A stretch of 64,000 bases of DNA from Caprimulgus europaeus (lineage: Eukaryota > Chordata > Aves > Caprimulgiformes > Caprimulgidae), in assembly GCA_907165065.1 (NCBI GenBank), contig OU015539.1, positions 16,026,816 through 16,090,815 of the forward strand, read 5' to 3'. The translations under genes and the position numbers were made by a program. Of the stretch, positions 46,629-59,349 are shown piece after piece. The notes under the pieces are model-generated. The model was given only the letters and a program-made list of their open reading frames with translations, did not search any database and was not told the origin of the DNA. Each line of letters opens with the position of its first letter. The first letter of the stretch is position 1.

Positions 46629-47500
46629 CACCCACCCGGGGTGCCTGGAGAGCGGGGACGGGGACGGGGATGGGGTGGGGGGATATTTAAGCTGGGGGGG
46701 GAGAAGGGAAGGGAGGGGAGGGGGGGCGGCGGGGGGAGTATTTATACCCGCGCGTGCATTTTCGGGCGAGCACGCGCTGAAACCGGATGAGTCCAGAGTC
46801 GGGAAACACACCAGTGGATGCTTAGTGTCCCTCCTGCACCCACCCTGGTCCTTCTCCCCTCCATCCCCACGGGGTCCCAGCCCTCCGAGCCCAGCACTTG
46901 AAATTTGGGCATAAAATTGGAGTGGGAAGGGACAAGGAGGGGGGTGACAATTTGGGCTGCACAGAGCCCATGGCCACCCCTTCCCTGCATCCCGGTGCAC
47001 TAAGCATGCTCCCTCGTGTTTCTCTGGCTAAGTATCCTAGAAATGCTGCACTGGAGCAGCCCTATACATATATAAATATATATTATATATAATATAAAGA
47101 AAGAAAAACAAAAACCAAACCCAAAACCACACACACACACAAAGGAAAAGGTAAATGGTTTTACTTGCGATTTTTATTGAGACGTAAATAATATTTCAAT
47201 TTTGTTTTTTGTTTTGTTTTTAATTTATTGAAGCTGTTCATTCTGGCAATGATTTGCAGACAATGTGGGGCGGTACTTTCAGCTCTATTTTTACTGTGTA
47301 TGGTATTTAAATCTGAAATACGAGTTTCTAAGCAATATCTGAGGCCTGTGGCTCCTTCTATAGCTCATGTCGACGACAAAGGTTTTTCTCCCCCTCCCCT
47401 CTGGGCACAGTGACAAGGGGACAGGAGACTCTTCTGGGCACTTTTTCTAGAACTGAATGAGTAAAGCATAAAAACTTCTTACAACATGAACTGAGCCAGA
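46629..47500 (+). other. DUSP8: Proximal 3'UTR of DUSP8
   Basis: After the stop codon the sequence is first G-rich, then AT-rich from about 47065 (TATATA runs, T-rich stretches, non-canonical AATATA and AGTAAA-like hexamers near 47090 and 47460). This composition is typical of a vertebrate 3'UTR. I see no perfect AATAAA before 49945, so the true end is uncertain. It could be here with a variant signal or at one of the downstream signals. Confidence 0.6.
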
Positions 47501-47574
47501 AAACTCTCCTCTGGAAGCTGCTGCTTCTTCTTTACCCCTTGGTCTCTGTTTGCTTCTCCTCATCCCCATCCCAG

Positions 47575-48257
47575 CCATCACCCCCACATTGTGGCCATCA
47601 TCCCATCCCAGCTGTTGTCTCCATTGTGACCATCACCCTGGCATGGCCATCATCCCATCCCACCCATTGTCCCCATCCTAGCCATCACCCTGGCATGGCC
47701 ATCATCCCATCCCACCCATTGTCCCCATCATGGCCATCACTCTGACATGGCCATCATCCCATCCCACCCATTGTCCCCATCATGGCCATCACCCTGGCAT
47801 GGCCATCATCCCATCCCACCCATTGTCCCCATCCTAGCCATCACCCTGACATGGCCATCATCCCATCCCACCCATTGTCCCCATCCTAGCCAACACCCTG
47901 ACATGGCCATCATCCCATCCCACCCATTGTCCCCATCCTAGCCATCACCCTGACATGGCCATCATCCCATCCCACCCATTGTCCCCATCCTAGCCATCAC
48001 CCTGACATGGCCATCATCCCATCCCACCCATTGTCCCCATCCTAGCCATCACCCTGGCATGGCCATCATCCCATCCCACCCATTGTCCCCATCCTAGCCA
48101 TCACCCTGACATGGCCATCATCCCATCCCACCCATTGTCCCCATCCTAGCCATCACCCTGACATGGCCATCATCCCACCCCACCCATTGTCCCCATCCTA
48201 GCCATCACCCTGACATGGCCATCATCCCATCCCACCCATTGTCCCCATCCTGGCTGT
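47575..48257. repeat. 52-bp minisatellite downstream of DUSP8, about twelve copies
   Basis: Units beginning CCATCACCCTGACATGGCCA recur every 52 bases (47630, 47682 and so on to about 48206) with few changes; the first unit or two are degenerate. It may lie in the 3'UTR if transcription runs to a downstream signal. Confidence 0.95.
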
Positions 48258-48259
48258 CG

Positions 48260-50460
48260 CCCCACCCCAGCCATGCCCCCCTCCCCTCCCCTGGACTGCC
48301 CATCCTTGCTGGAGGGCAAGGAGGGAGTCACCTGCAGTGGAGGGAAGGGTGCTGGATGTCACCTCCAGCTCTGTGGGGAAGGGGAAGGTGTTGGAGGCTG
48401 CCGCAGCGGAGGCAGGGAAGGGAGGCTGGTGGTAGTTGGGATTTCTCCTTGGGGGGTGCCTTGCCTGTGCACCCCAGCCCCTCACCTCAGCCACCTCGCT
48501 GGGGCAGTATGGGCACCATTTTCCCTCTGGGGACAGTGGTGTTGCAGGCTTCCCCCATCCTTTGCTTCACATCTGAGAAACTCCTGGGGAGCGTGTTTGG
48601 AGGTGCCGGGACTCCCCCAGCCCTGTTCCCCTCCAGGCTGGCTCCCCTCCTTCGCACGGGTGAGAAGCCAGCCAGACACCAAGCTCTGCAAGCACACGGG
48701 AGGCACAAACAACAGATTGTCAGAGGTGTTTGGCTGCTTCACCCCATCCTGGTGGGAAGCCAAGCTCTTGTCCCCAAACCCCAACATCAGGCTTGCTGAG
48801 AAGCTGCTTTCTGGAGCTGTAGGCACTGAACTGCCTCCGCTGCAGAGCACATCTCTCCATCATCAGCTGGCTTGGCTTTCTCCCTCACTTCACACTAGTT
48901 TGCAAAGCTGATACCTCAGGGGTCTCCGTTCGTGCATGTCTGTGTCCTGTGGCATCCTTGGAGTGATGTTTGGTTTTCTTTTCTGGGTCCACACACGGTT
49001 TCTCTGCCTTTCTCTTGTTCCTCCTCTCGTCGTTTGTGTCTGTCTTTCAATCAAACTACACGGTGACAAAAACCCAATGATCTCAGGTTTAAAGCTGAAC
49101 ACAGAGGTGTGAGGAGCTGCAGTCATGTGAGGAGGGCTGCTCCCTTCAGCTGGTTGTTTCCCCAGCCACCTCTGTGTCCACAGTCGAGGTGAGTCTCCCT
49201 GGAGTCTCCTCGCTCACTTCAGGCTGGCTTTAGTTTTTCTGGTTTCCCATGGGGCCATTTGGTGAGAGGTTGGGGACCCCCACATGCTCCTGCTTGGTTC
49301 CCCCCAGGTGTGGTGGTGGGGAGGGACAGGGGTGGCTGGAGAGCCAGGGACCACCTCCCTCTCTCCTCACATCACTTTTGATGAGGGCGAGAGATCTTAT
49401 AGTCATCCCTCAAAAGGGATCCCACCACCACCCATCATTGCCTCCAGCAACCACCTCAGAGCAGCTCAGTGTTGCCAACCTGGACATTTCTCCCTTCTGG
49501 CCATGAAAGGACAATGACTCTATTTTCTACACTCTCTATGTAGATTCCAGGAAGCATTTGGGTCCACCTCACGAGCAGGCAGCAGCTCTTCAGGAGCTGC
49601 GTTGGCAGCAAGTGGCCATCAATGTGAAGTCTAAGGAGGGAGGGAAAAGGTTTTGTCCTCCCCTTGGTAAGCCCCCCTGAGCCAGGGGTTGGCATTGCCT
49701 GTCTCCTCTCTCTGGTCCCCCTTCCCTTCGTGCTGCCCTCGGTGGTGGCATCTCCTCCCAAGCATGTGAGGGGTCAGTGCCTGCAGATCTCTGCTCCGTA
49801 GTGCTCAGTTCCTGCCCATCCCATAGTCCAGGGTTGGTGCCAGCACAGATCAACTGAGCTCAGGTCAGGCAAGTTGCTGGCAGGAGCTAGTTGGGTGCAG
49901 CTTTGGGCAATGGAGAAGAGGCCAGATGACTTCCCAAGGGATTTAATAAAAAGATTTAATTAAGAAATCCTTCCCCTTTACGTTGGGCACCTGCACTAGA
50001 AGCCTCTCATGAAATATTTCAAGGCTACATCCAGAAAATATGCCTTGATGGAGCAGCCCTGCCTGTGTGTCTCCTGCCAGTGCTGACCCAAGGCCATCAG
50101 GGTCACCCAGTGGCTTGCAATTAACTGAAATGAGTTTAATGAAAATCAGGCTCTGTCTAATAGACCACTTCATCCATGAATCAGAGAGCTGTGAGCTATC
50201 ACAAAGATGGATGTGTTGGCTGGTAGTCCTCCCCATCATCTGTCAGCCAAGTCTTTTTAGGGGCTCTCACAGCCAGATGACCCAACCCAAAGCCTCACTG
50301 GAACCAAAAATCATCCTCCTGTGCTGATCTGCTGAGGGACACACAGTGGCAGAAGTGTGAGCAGAGGAGAGGAAAGGTCTCTCCTTTCAAGGGAGGAACC
50401 AACAAGCCTGTTGAGTGCCCAGTGGTCACAGCAGTGGCAATATCTGAGCTTTCCATCACA
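48260..50460. other. Downstream of DUSP8: no gene recognised
   Basis: Unique sequence with an AATAAA at 49945-49950 in an AT-rich stretch. No coding exon with family features was found. Confidence 0.5.
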
Positions 50461-50467
50461 CAAGTAG

Positions 50468-51087
50468 AGTGCCCAGGTGGCCAAGAAGGCCAACAGCATC
50501 CTGGCCTGGATCAGCACCAGTGTGGCCAGTAGGACCAGGGCAGTGATAGTCCCCCTGGACTGGGCACTGGTGAGGCCACCCCTCAAGTTTTGGGCCCCTC
50601 ACTCCCAGAAGGACCTGGAGGTGCTGGAGCGTGTCCAGAGAAGGGAACGGAGCTGGGGAAGGGTCTGGAGCACAAGTGTGCTGAGTTCCCGGCTGAGGGA
50701 ACTGGGGGTGCTGAGCCTGGAGAAAAGGAGGCTGAGGGGAGACCTTCTGGCTCTGTCCAAGTCCCTTGGAGGAGGGTGGAGAGAGGTGGGGGTGGGTCTG
50801 TTCAACCAAGGACCAAGGGACAGGACAAGAGGAAACAGCCTCAGGTTGCACCAGGGGAGGTTTAGGTTGGATATTAGGAAAAATGTCTTCACCAAAAGGG
50901 TTCTGAGGCATTGGAAGGGGCTGCCCAGGGGAGTGGTGCTGCCACCATCCCTGGAGGGATTTAAAAGCCGTGTAGATGTGGTGCTCAGGGACATGGATTA
51001 GAGGTGGACTTGGCAGTGTGAGTTTACAGTTGGCCTGGATGACCTTAAAGATCTTTTCCAACCAAAATAATTCTATGATTCTGTGAA
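50468..51087 (+). mobile_element. CR1 LINE, about 620 bp
   Basis: GCCAAGAAGGCCAACAGCAT, GGAGCGTGTCCAGAGAAGGG, GGAGGTTTAGGTTGGATATT and the terminal AAAGATCTTTTCCAACCAAA with ATTCTATGATTCTGTGAA identify a CR1 3' portion, a different subfamily from 14605. Confidence 0.92.
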
Positions 51088-51573
51088 GGACAGGCAGGAG
51101 CAGACCACAGCTTTCCTTCCGGATAGAAGGGACATTGCACCCTTCTCTCCAGCCCCTGCCAGTGCCCAGGGCTGGGTCCCTGGCCACCTCCTTCCTGGCC
51201 ACCTCGCAGTGACCAGGTCGGCATCACTGAGCCAGCTTGTGTCACTGCAGGAGCATCCCTGGCCTCGGCAGCGGTGTCCCCAGCCCCTGCTGCCTTCCCA
51301 GCCCTTCTCCTTGTCTGCTTGTTTCTTTGGATGTCCATCCCCATGACATTTGCCCCTTAGGAGACGATGTCCCCACCCCAGAACCCCCTCCTGCTGTCCC
51401 CTTTCCCCTCCCATCCTTAATACTAATGATAATAAGCTATCAGTGTTGTCATTGCAATCTATGAATGATAGATTTGAGTATTTATGATTATGATTATTAT
51501 GATTATTATGGTTATGATTCTGTACTTTTTTGCTTCTTACTCTTTGTATGTTGCTCTTTGTTCCTCTGTTGTG

Positions 51574-51579
51574 AATAAA
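51574..51579 (+). terminator. Polyadenylation signal AATAAA
   Basis: Follows an AT-rich, UTR-like stretch (51415-51570) and could be a distal DUSP8 3' end. That would give a 3'UTR of about 5 kb containing the minisatellite and a CR1. Confidence 0.4.
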
Positions 51580-53034
51580 CTCAAGGCCCCATCACACCTT
51601 CTCTCTGCTCCCCTCAGCCCACCTGGGGCTGAGCTATAGGCACAGCTCCCAGCTCTCCCAAGCCCCAGGAGGCAAACCCTTGCCAGAGGAGCTGGGGGTT
51701 GGTGCTTCCTCAAGGTATAAAGACACCTAAACCTGGGGCAGATCCATTCTCTTAACTCTTCCCTTCCCTTCCTGCAGCTCCTCTCTCTGGTAAAGGCGCC
51801 TGCTCATGTTTGCAGGAGGCAGGAACCCAACTGGCACCAAGAACAAAGGATTAATTGGTGAAAGCACAAAGCTTTCGTTAACTGCAGGCATCCAGCTCAT
51901 GGAGTCAGATCCCTCCAGGTTGTGGTCCTCTCACCTTCTTCTGCTGGCTGTGCCTACAGGCTGCATCTTTACTCACAGCAGCTTCTTGCTCTGCCACTGG
52001 AGCTGGTTTGCAAAGCTCAGCCGAGCCCATGCAGAGGTGCCCCATGTCATCCACGTGCTCTGGGGCTTTCTGAGTGTCCTCCTCATGCCAGTGAGCTCCC
52101 CTTGCCCGGGGCCAGCACAGCCTGGGGAGGACACATGGCTGGTGTCAGAGCGAGCTCAGTGACAGAGCAGCAAGGAGAGATGTGAGGGGCCGTGGGGACC
52201 TGGAGGGATTGAGAAAGGGGCTGGGAATTGCTCCCGACTGGGTGTGGCTTTATCCAGCCCCGATAAATTGAGGTTGTGGACGCAGACAGAGTCTTGTGCT
52301 GCTTTTTCACACCTATTGCCTGGGCTCCTTGTACAGCCTGGAGGTTTCCAGACTGTCAGGTGAAGGAGGAAGCATTAGGGGAAGGGAAGAGGAACCCTGT
52401 GTGCACTGTGGTACGAAGCACCCTCTGTGCTGCACCAGCCCCATGAAGAGTCATTTTCCTTTGCAAGGTCGAATCCCACCCTTCTCCCAGCGGCCTGGGC
52501 ACGCTCTCTTGTCTCTGTCGTGACTTGGCTTCCCCGTGGGTTGGGGTCATGCTCATCATGCCGTGCTGAACTCATTTCTGAGGTTGCTCTGAGCCCACAC
52601 TGGAGAGCAGAGAGCTCAGGTCTTGCCCCTCTCTCAGGGGACCCTGGCAGACCCCCGTCAGGGTCCCGATCCGGCATCACCCTTCCTACCTCACCTGCCT
52701 TTGGGGCAACCGTGGACGGGGAGGGAGCAGGCAGGTCCAGACCACACCGGGGCTGAGCCTCAGCTCCCAGCCCCATCCTTGCAGGATCAGCAAGCACAAC
52801 ACAGGGAGGGGGTCTGTGCCCACCTCGGGGGGGGACCTGGGGACTCCTGAGCAGGGAACAGAGGCTCTGGCCACCAGCCCCATCCCACTCCCAGCGCCGG
52901 CATCGGACCTGGAGAGACAGCCTGCCCCTGCCTCATGTTTCTGTCTTTCTTTCTGACCAGAGGCTGTAAACAGCAGTGCTTTTCTACCCTCTACTTTCTG
53001 TTCCTTTCTTTTGTATTTTGGAACAACGTGTTGT

Positions 53035-53040
53035 AATAAA
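53035..53040 (+). terminator. Polyadenylation signal AATAAA with downstream GT-rich element
   Basis: AATAAA follows a T-rich stretch (52930-53034). GTGTTTTAAA and GGTGTCAGCCTTGGTTTTTG follow within 60 bases, the usual order of a vertebrate cleavage site. Which transcript it serves is unknown. Confidence 0.45.
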
Positions 53041-55289
53041 TTCCCAACTAGGTGTTTTAAACAGCTGGTGTCAGCCTTGGTTTTTGAGGGTCAGACCTTC
53101 TCAAAGGTGGGGCTGGAGGGTTCTCTTTGAGGGTTTGGGGAGGGTGATGGAGCTTTAGCTGCATTAATAGGGGCCAGAGCCAGTGGGCAGCTGGACACAC
53201 AGCCAGAGCAGGACACATAGACCTGGACACACATCCAGACCCATGTCTGTGTATAGGGCCAAGCAGCTGGAAGCTGCAGCTGGACTCATTCAAAGCAGAA
53301 ATAAGACTCATGGCTGAGGGAGTAGGGGGGTACACATTAATTGGGGCATTCACAGGCTCATGAATGGGCTGCTCCAGTTGTTTCTGATGGTCTGGTGTGC
53401 GACTCATGGCTCTGGAGCTGTAGGTAGGCACCTGAGCAGCCCCTTTCTAGTGGCAAGGACTGGCCAGGTCCTGCTCCAGATGGGTATACACAAGTGTATG
53501 GGATGGTAGAGATTGCCAAGCTAGAGAGCACAAAGGCACAGAGTGTTTGCATTGAAATACCTTGTTATTAATAATTATTATTAATTATTTTTTGCCTCCC
53601 AGCTATGCTCTGCTCCCACCTTCCTCCTGGCATGGTGGCAGTGTGTAGCTGCAGGCTTGCTGTGCATACAGCTAAACCCTATAAACATCCCCCCTGGTCT
53701 CTCCATGGCCAACGGAGCTGTCACCTCTTCCCAACAGCAGCAGGTTTGATTTGGAGGGAGGAGAAGCTGTGAGCAAGCTCCCTGCAGCTCTGGCTCCAGA
53801 AAGCCTCAGCACTTATTGACTTAAAGGCAGAAGGGCCATCCATCCCCACGGCTGTTTTCCACAGGCTGAGCTAAATCCTCTGGTCTTTTATAAATCCACT
53901 CTCCTCATCCAGCTGCATTTGCTGAGTCTTTTGTAAAGCCTCTTGAAACTACAGCCATGCTCTGCTGCTGGGGTAGAAATTACACTGCCTGGCGTGAAGC
54001 TTCGACCTTCTGCTTGGTTGACCCCACTAGCAGCTTTGGAGGGGCTGTTTGGATGCTCTCCTCTCTCAACCACTCGTTGTCACGCGTGACATGGAAAGAG
54101 AAAATGATTGAATACAGAAATGTGAGTGTTGCTCCCATCTCCCTCCCCATTTACCTGTTTCTGACTGGGTTTTTCCATACCTGCTGCCCTGGAGAAGATG
54201 CTGCAGAGGAGTCCCCAGGGTTTATGTCTCATGTCACTGCATCCACAGGCACAGCTACATCCCCTTGTGTTTTAGGGTGAAATTCCCTCTGGACCAGGGG
54301 ACCACTGGGCCATTGGGTCACCAGCAGTGGCACCCATGTGGGAGGGGACCCAGGTGATGCTGTGGGGTGTCTGCTCTTAGCTGAGGCTACCAGCATGTGG
54401 AAGGTCTGTGCCCTAGCAGAGGCACCCATGGGTGCACACCCAGCACAGCTTCCTCTCCCTGCCCCGGTGCTGAGGCTGCTTCTCCTCCCACTCCTCGTGG
54501 TTTGCATGGCAGAAACCATTACTGCAACGAGAAACCCAGGAACGTCCTTTTTCCAGCTCTTGGGCTTTTATTGAGTCAGAATGGCTGCCAAGCCTATAAA
54601 TAAATGTTCCTTGAGCTAAATATAGCAGCCACTGAAATAGGCTGCTGGGTATTTATTTAGCCTGTGATCTCTTTGAAAGCTTGCCAGTCCATCCTGCCTC
54701 TACCTTCACAACGTCCCACCCCAGGCTGTGGCCACCCACTGCGGGGCCATGGCTGAGTCAGCATGGGGAGAAGAGGGTCACAAAAAGTCAACCCCATCTC
54801 CACAGGGCTAGAGAGCCAGAGTGGTGGGGTCCAGCAGTCAAAGGAGCTTCAGCCCCCTGTACCCCTGCCCAGAGAGCTGGGGGGTCCCCAGGAGTGGTTT
54901 GCTGGAGTGGTTGGACAGGGGCTGAGCCAGCCACAAGCCAGTTTCCTCTCCTGGGAGGATTCAGGAGCTTTTTCCAACACTGGAGCCTGGAAAAGTGAAT
55001 TTATCATCTTCTGCAGGCTTTCCAGCATTAGGTGATGTGTGTTGCTCTTCCACACTTTGCTCCTGGTGCTCAGAGATGTTTCGTGAGGACCCTGAGGGCA
55101 CCCGGGGGCATGAACTGACCCCCACCCATGCACCCCTGTTTGAGTCAGGACACTCAAACCTGTACCCCGAGCCGTGGCTGTGACCTGGTCTCTGTCCCCA
55201 GCTGCCAGACCAGGCAATGCTGCTGCCATGTCCCCTGCTGCTGCTGGCAGGACTCCCTGGTTCAACCCTGCTCCACTGCATGCTTGGGA

Positions 55290-55794
55290 GATCACAGAAT
55301 CACAGGATGTCAGGGATTGGAAGGGACCTCGAAAGCTCATCCCGTCCAACCCCCCTGTCAGAGCAGGAACACCTACATGAGATCACACAGGAAGGTGTCC
55401 AGGCAGGTCTTGAATGTCTCCAGAGAAGGAGACTCCACACCCTCCCTGGGCAGCCTGTTCCAGGGCTCTGTCACCCTCACTGTAAAGAAGTTCCTTCTCA
55501 AGTTTAAGCAGAACCTCCTGTGTTCCAGCTCACACCATTGCCCCTTGTCCTATCATTGGACACCACTGAGAAGAGCCTGGCCCCATCCTCCTGACACTCA
55601 CCCTTCAGATATTGATAAACATTAATGAGGTCCCCCCTCAGCCTCCTCTTCTCCAAGCTAAAGAGCCCAGCTCCCTCAGCCTTTCCTCATCAGGGAGATG
55701 CTCCACTCCCTTCATCATCTTGATGGCTCTGTGCTGGACTCTCTCCAGCAGCTCCCTGTCCCTCTTGAACTGGGGGGCCCAGAACTGCCATTAG
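55290..55794 (-). mobile_element. CR1 LINE, reverse, about 505 bp
   Basis: ATCACAGAATCACAGGATGT, GGGACCTCGAAAGCTCATCC, CTGGGCAGCCTGTTCCAGGG, AGGTCCCCCCTCAGCCTCCT and CTGTGCTGGACTCTCTCCAG are reverse-strand CR1 landmarks. Confidence 0.93.
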
Positions 55795-55799
55795 CCACG

Positions 55800-58095
55800 T
55801 CGTGGAGATGAGCCCTTATTAGGCCACCACCCTCTGAGACCCTCCATGGGATGGGTGTTCCTCCAGAGCCCTGCTGGTTCTACATGGATGCATGAAGGGA
55901 TGGGCTTCACCCTCCAGCACTGATGGGAAGCGAGGTGAGGACTGCTCTTGTGCTGCAGACACTGCCCTACACCCTGAGCCTGACACAAAGAGGATGCTGC
56001 TTACCTTGGGCTGTGATGACTTCGTTGCAGCTCCATGCCAGGGAAGGGAAAAACCCTGTCACTCCCTGGAAAGCCACCTTGGCTCCTGGAGCAATCCAAG
56101 ACATTAATAACACTTAGCACTTACAAACATGAGCTAATCCTTACAACACCCATGGGAAGGAGAAAAGTAATTCTTGTTATTGGGTTTGATTTTTCCTTTC
56201 CCATGTCCCCCTGCAGATGGGGATCAGCTCTACCAAATCCAAACAGCTCTGAGAGGAGAACCTTGCTCACCCCAGCTTGTACAAATAGGAAACCTGGAGC
56301 AAAGATGACAGGTTGTTTGCCAAAGGCCATCCAGGAAGGCAGAGTTAGAGCCAGACTCATGCACGGGGGGAATCCTGGCCCCCACCAGTCCTACTCCTAT
56401 GCCACCAGGCTACAGTTCCCTGATTGAGAGGGTAACTCTGGTCTCCTTGCAGGTCCTCACCTGGGATGGATGGGATGCAGATGCTTTGTATTGCTGCTTA
56501 CCTTCCTCCCCACAATGTCACTTCACAAGGTGGTGAGATACCCTGCTCTCCATGGCAATAGATGCAGACAGAGCTTGTGAGCATATTGGTTTGGAGTGCT
56601 GCTGTGGTGAGGACCAACATTCCCACCCATGACCCCTCTTCTGGAACTACAGTCCTGCTGCCACGTATGTCCTGCTGGTTGACTCCACCATCTCCTAGCC
56701 ATGGGCAAGCAGCCCCCATCAGCACAGCACTGGCAGCACTGGGAGAAAGAAGCCAATGGGCCAGTCCTTGGACTTGTCCCAGCCACGCAGTGTTGGAGAC
56801 AACTGGCTTGGAGAGCTGAGGTGCTGCTGGGATCCCTCCTGTTGCACAGGGTGCCTTTTGGGGCACAGAGGGGCTGGGTTGGGATGTCCTGGGTCAGAGT
56901 GGAGACCAAAATGAGGGTGAACTGCCCACCTGAGTCCTTCACAGGGAGAAAGGGCAGTTTTAGGGGGTTCCCCAAACCAGCAGTGCTCCCCGGCCATGCT
57001 CTTCTCCTCAGCTGAAACCCATGCACGGAGTGTCTGAGTGGAAATACCGTCTGTCAGCGGTACCCAGATGATGTCATTTAGTTTTCCAGGCTTCTGGGCT
57101 GAGCCAGCAGCTCGAGCCAGTATGACTGGAGATGCTTAATTTAGAAAGAGCCCAAGTGCAAGCGAGCCCAGACCTTTGTGGCACCCCTCTGCCACCTCCC
57201 TTCCCTGCTGATGCAACCCTGGCCGCAGCAGGGATGTCAGGCTGCCTCGGAGTAGGTCACTCATGGGAAGCTCCAAGTGGGACCCTGAGGGTGGGTGGGA
57301 AGTGGGGGAGCTTCAGGGGGCAGGTGAGGGCAATGCTTGGTCTGTGCTGACCACTGTCCCCCGGACTGGAGAACCTCCAGGTCTCTCTGGGTGATGCACA
57401 TGGCCAAGGAGCACCAGTCTCCCCAGGTGTCTTTTCCTTCCCTCCACCTCCCTGAGAAACTCATCCCAAGCTCCCCAGGTGTCTTTTCCTTCCCTCCACC
57501 TCCCTGAGAAACTCCTCCCGAGCTCCCCAGCGCAGCACCAGCCACCCTCCTCATCCTCACACTTGTCATCTCCAGGCTGGGTTACTGCAACCAAGGCTCA
57601 GGCTGATGCCAGGGGCTTTTTAGTTAGAAAGCAAATGTTTTCCTCCGCTGACACCCTTTAACCTGCCTCCTCTTCCTCAGCAGCATCTCCTGATGGCTGA
57701 GCAGCTAAGAATAGCCCTGCCTCTGGCTGCGGGCTGGGGCGGGGGCTGTTTGCTCAGTGACTCAGAGCTGGCCAGGCGGGCACAGGGCCCCATTACTCAT
57801 CCGTCTGCATTGCCCCAAGGATGGAGCTTGTGTCTCTGGCTCTGCCTCTCCATTAAGGATGTTTTATTCCTTTCTTTTTAATAAAGCTACCATCCTCAAA
57901 GAGAGGTCATTATCTCGCTGTGGATTTACCACTAAATATGTGTGCCCTGACCCAAAATGCTGCAACCCTCATGGATCACCTTGGCATTGCTTCTGCTTGC
58001 TGCCCTGCCAGGAGGGAGCTGCGTGGGCAGGAGCAGGGTGAGAGAAAATGCCTCCCAAAATCCCATTTCATGGCAGCAGGGTAAGGATGCAAATA
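55800..58095. other. Downstream region between CR1 copies: no gene recognised
   Basis: Unique sequence; an AATAAA at 57880-57885 is present without a recognisable transcript. Confidence 0.4.
57421..57526. repeat. 52-bp tandem duplication (two copies)
   Basis: CCCCAGGTGTCTTTTCCTTC starts at 57421 and 57473; the copies differ at about three positions. Confidence 0.92.
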
Positions 58096-58097
58096 AA

Positions 58098-58432
58098 AAT
58101 CACACAATCCCAGACTGGTTTGGGTTGGAAGGGACCTTAAAGCTCATCCAGTCCCAACCCCCCTGCCAGCAGCAGGGACACCTTCCACTAGACCAGGTTG
58201 CTCAAAGCCTCATCCAACCTGGCCTGGAACACTTCCAGGGAGGAGCAGCCACAGCTTCTCTGGCCAACCTGGGCCAGGGTCTCACCACCCTCACACCAAA
58301 GAACTTCTTCCTCACATCTCATCTCCATCTCCCCTCCTCCAGTTTCAAGCCATCACCCCTTGTTCTATCACTACCTGCCCTTATAAAAAGTCCCTCCCCA
58401 GCCTTCCTGGAGCCCCTTCAGCGTCTCCTCCA
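58098..58432 (-). mobile_element. CR1 LINE, reverse
   Basis: ATCCCAGACTGGTTTGGGTT, GGGACACCTTCCACTAGACC and CTTCCAGGGAGGAGCAGCCA are the reverse complement of the 14605/32049 subfamily. Confidence 0.93.
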
Positions 58433-59023
58433 TACTGAATGCCAGTGTGGATCTGGCTGTGCCCAAATCCAACCAGCCCCTTGGATGCCCACAGCATGAT
58501 CCATCTCACCCCCAGCCCACACTAATTGCAACCCTCCTTCCTCCCCACAATGTCTCACTGCCCGGTGGGTGCTGTGGTGCCTGCAAAACACCTCGGGGAA
58601 TTCAAACATTTAATTCATGTTAAAAAGTGGCTCCACTTCCAAACAACACAAAGGCACCATCTTCTCCATCTACTCTGCTCCCCTGAAGCACCCTCTGAGT
58701 CACAGCCAGTCGTGCTGGGAACAGAGCTGCATCCTGATGGGTGCACATCTGTGTCTGCAGGGCACTGCTGGGCCAGCGCTGCCACTGCCAGAGGGGGACA
58801 CGGCTTCTCTCCTCTGCCTGCCCCACCGCCGTGGGGACAGTCACTCGGGATGCAGCATGAGCAGCAGTGGCAGCAGAGCTGGAGGAGTTGTGTTGGGATG
58901 GCATTTTCTTCTCCTGCTGCTGCTTCAGCCCTGTAGACCCCTTATTTTTCTGTTCTTCAGGCTCCTTTCCCAGCTCTTCCAACCCTGCTGCTCCATGGCA
59001 TCACTCTTCAACCTCATCAGGGT

Positions 59024-59346
59024 CACAGAATCCCAGAATTTCCTCAATTGGAAAAGCCCTTTAAGCTCATCCAGTCCAACCATGAACCCAACACTGACCA
59101 GTCCCCAACTGACCCATGTCCCTCAGCACTGTGTCTACACGACTCTTCAATCCCTCCAGGGATGGGGACTCCACCACTGCCCTGGGCAGCCCCTTCCAAT
59201 GCCTCAGAACCCTTTCAGCAAAGAAATTCTTCCTCACATCCCATCTCAACTGCCCTTGGTGCAACTGGAGGCCATTGCCTCTTGTCCTGTCCCTTGGTCC
59301 TTGGTTGAACAGACCCACCCCCACCTCTCTCCACCTTTCTTTCAGG
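59024..59346 (-). mobile_element. CR1 LINE, reverse
   Basis: GGTCACAGAATCCCAGAATT, CTTCAATCCCTCCAGGGATG and GGTCCTTGGTTGAACAGACC match the 50468 subfamily in the opposite direction. Confidence 0.92.
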
Positions 59347-59349
59347 GAC

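Larger units (their letters stand above)
51090..55285. other. Intergenic or distal 3' region: no gene recognised
   Basis: Apart from the two polyadenylation signals, there is no exon or mobile element I can support. Confidence 0.45.

Noticed and set aside
47575..48257. CRISPR-like regular repeats
   Set aside because: The 52-bp units are contiguous with no spacers and lie in a vertebrate gene neighbourhood; it is a minisatellite.
50468..51087. Retroviral LTR
   Set aside because: The landmarks and ATTCTATGATTCTG tail are those of a CR1 3' end. No LTR ends, primer-binding site or retroviral frames were seen anywhere in the window.
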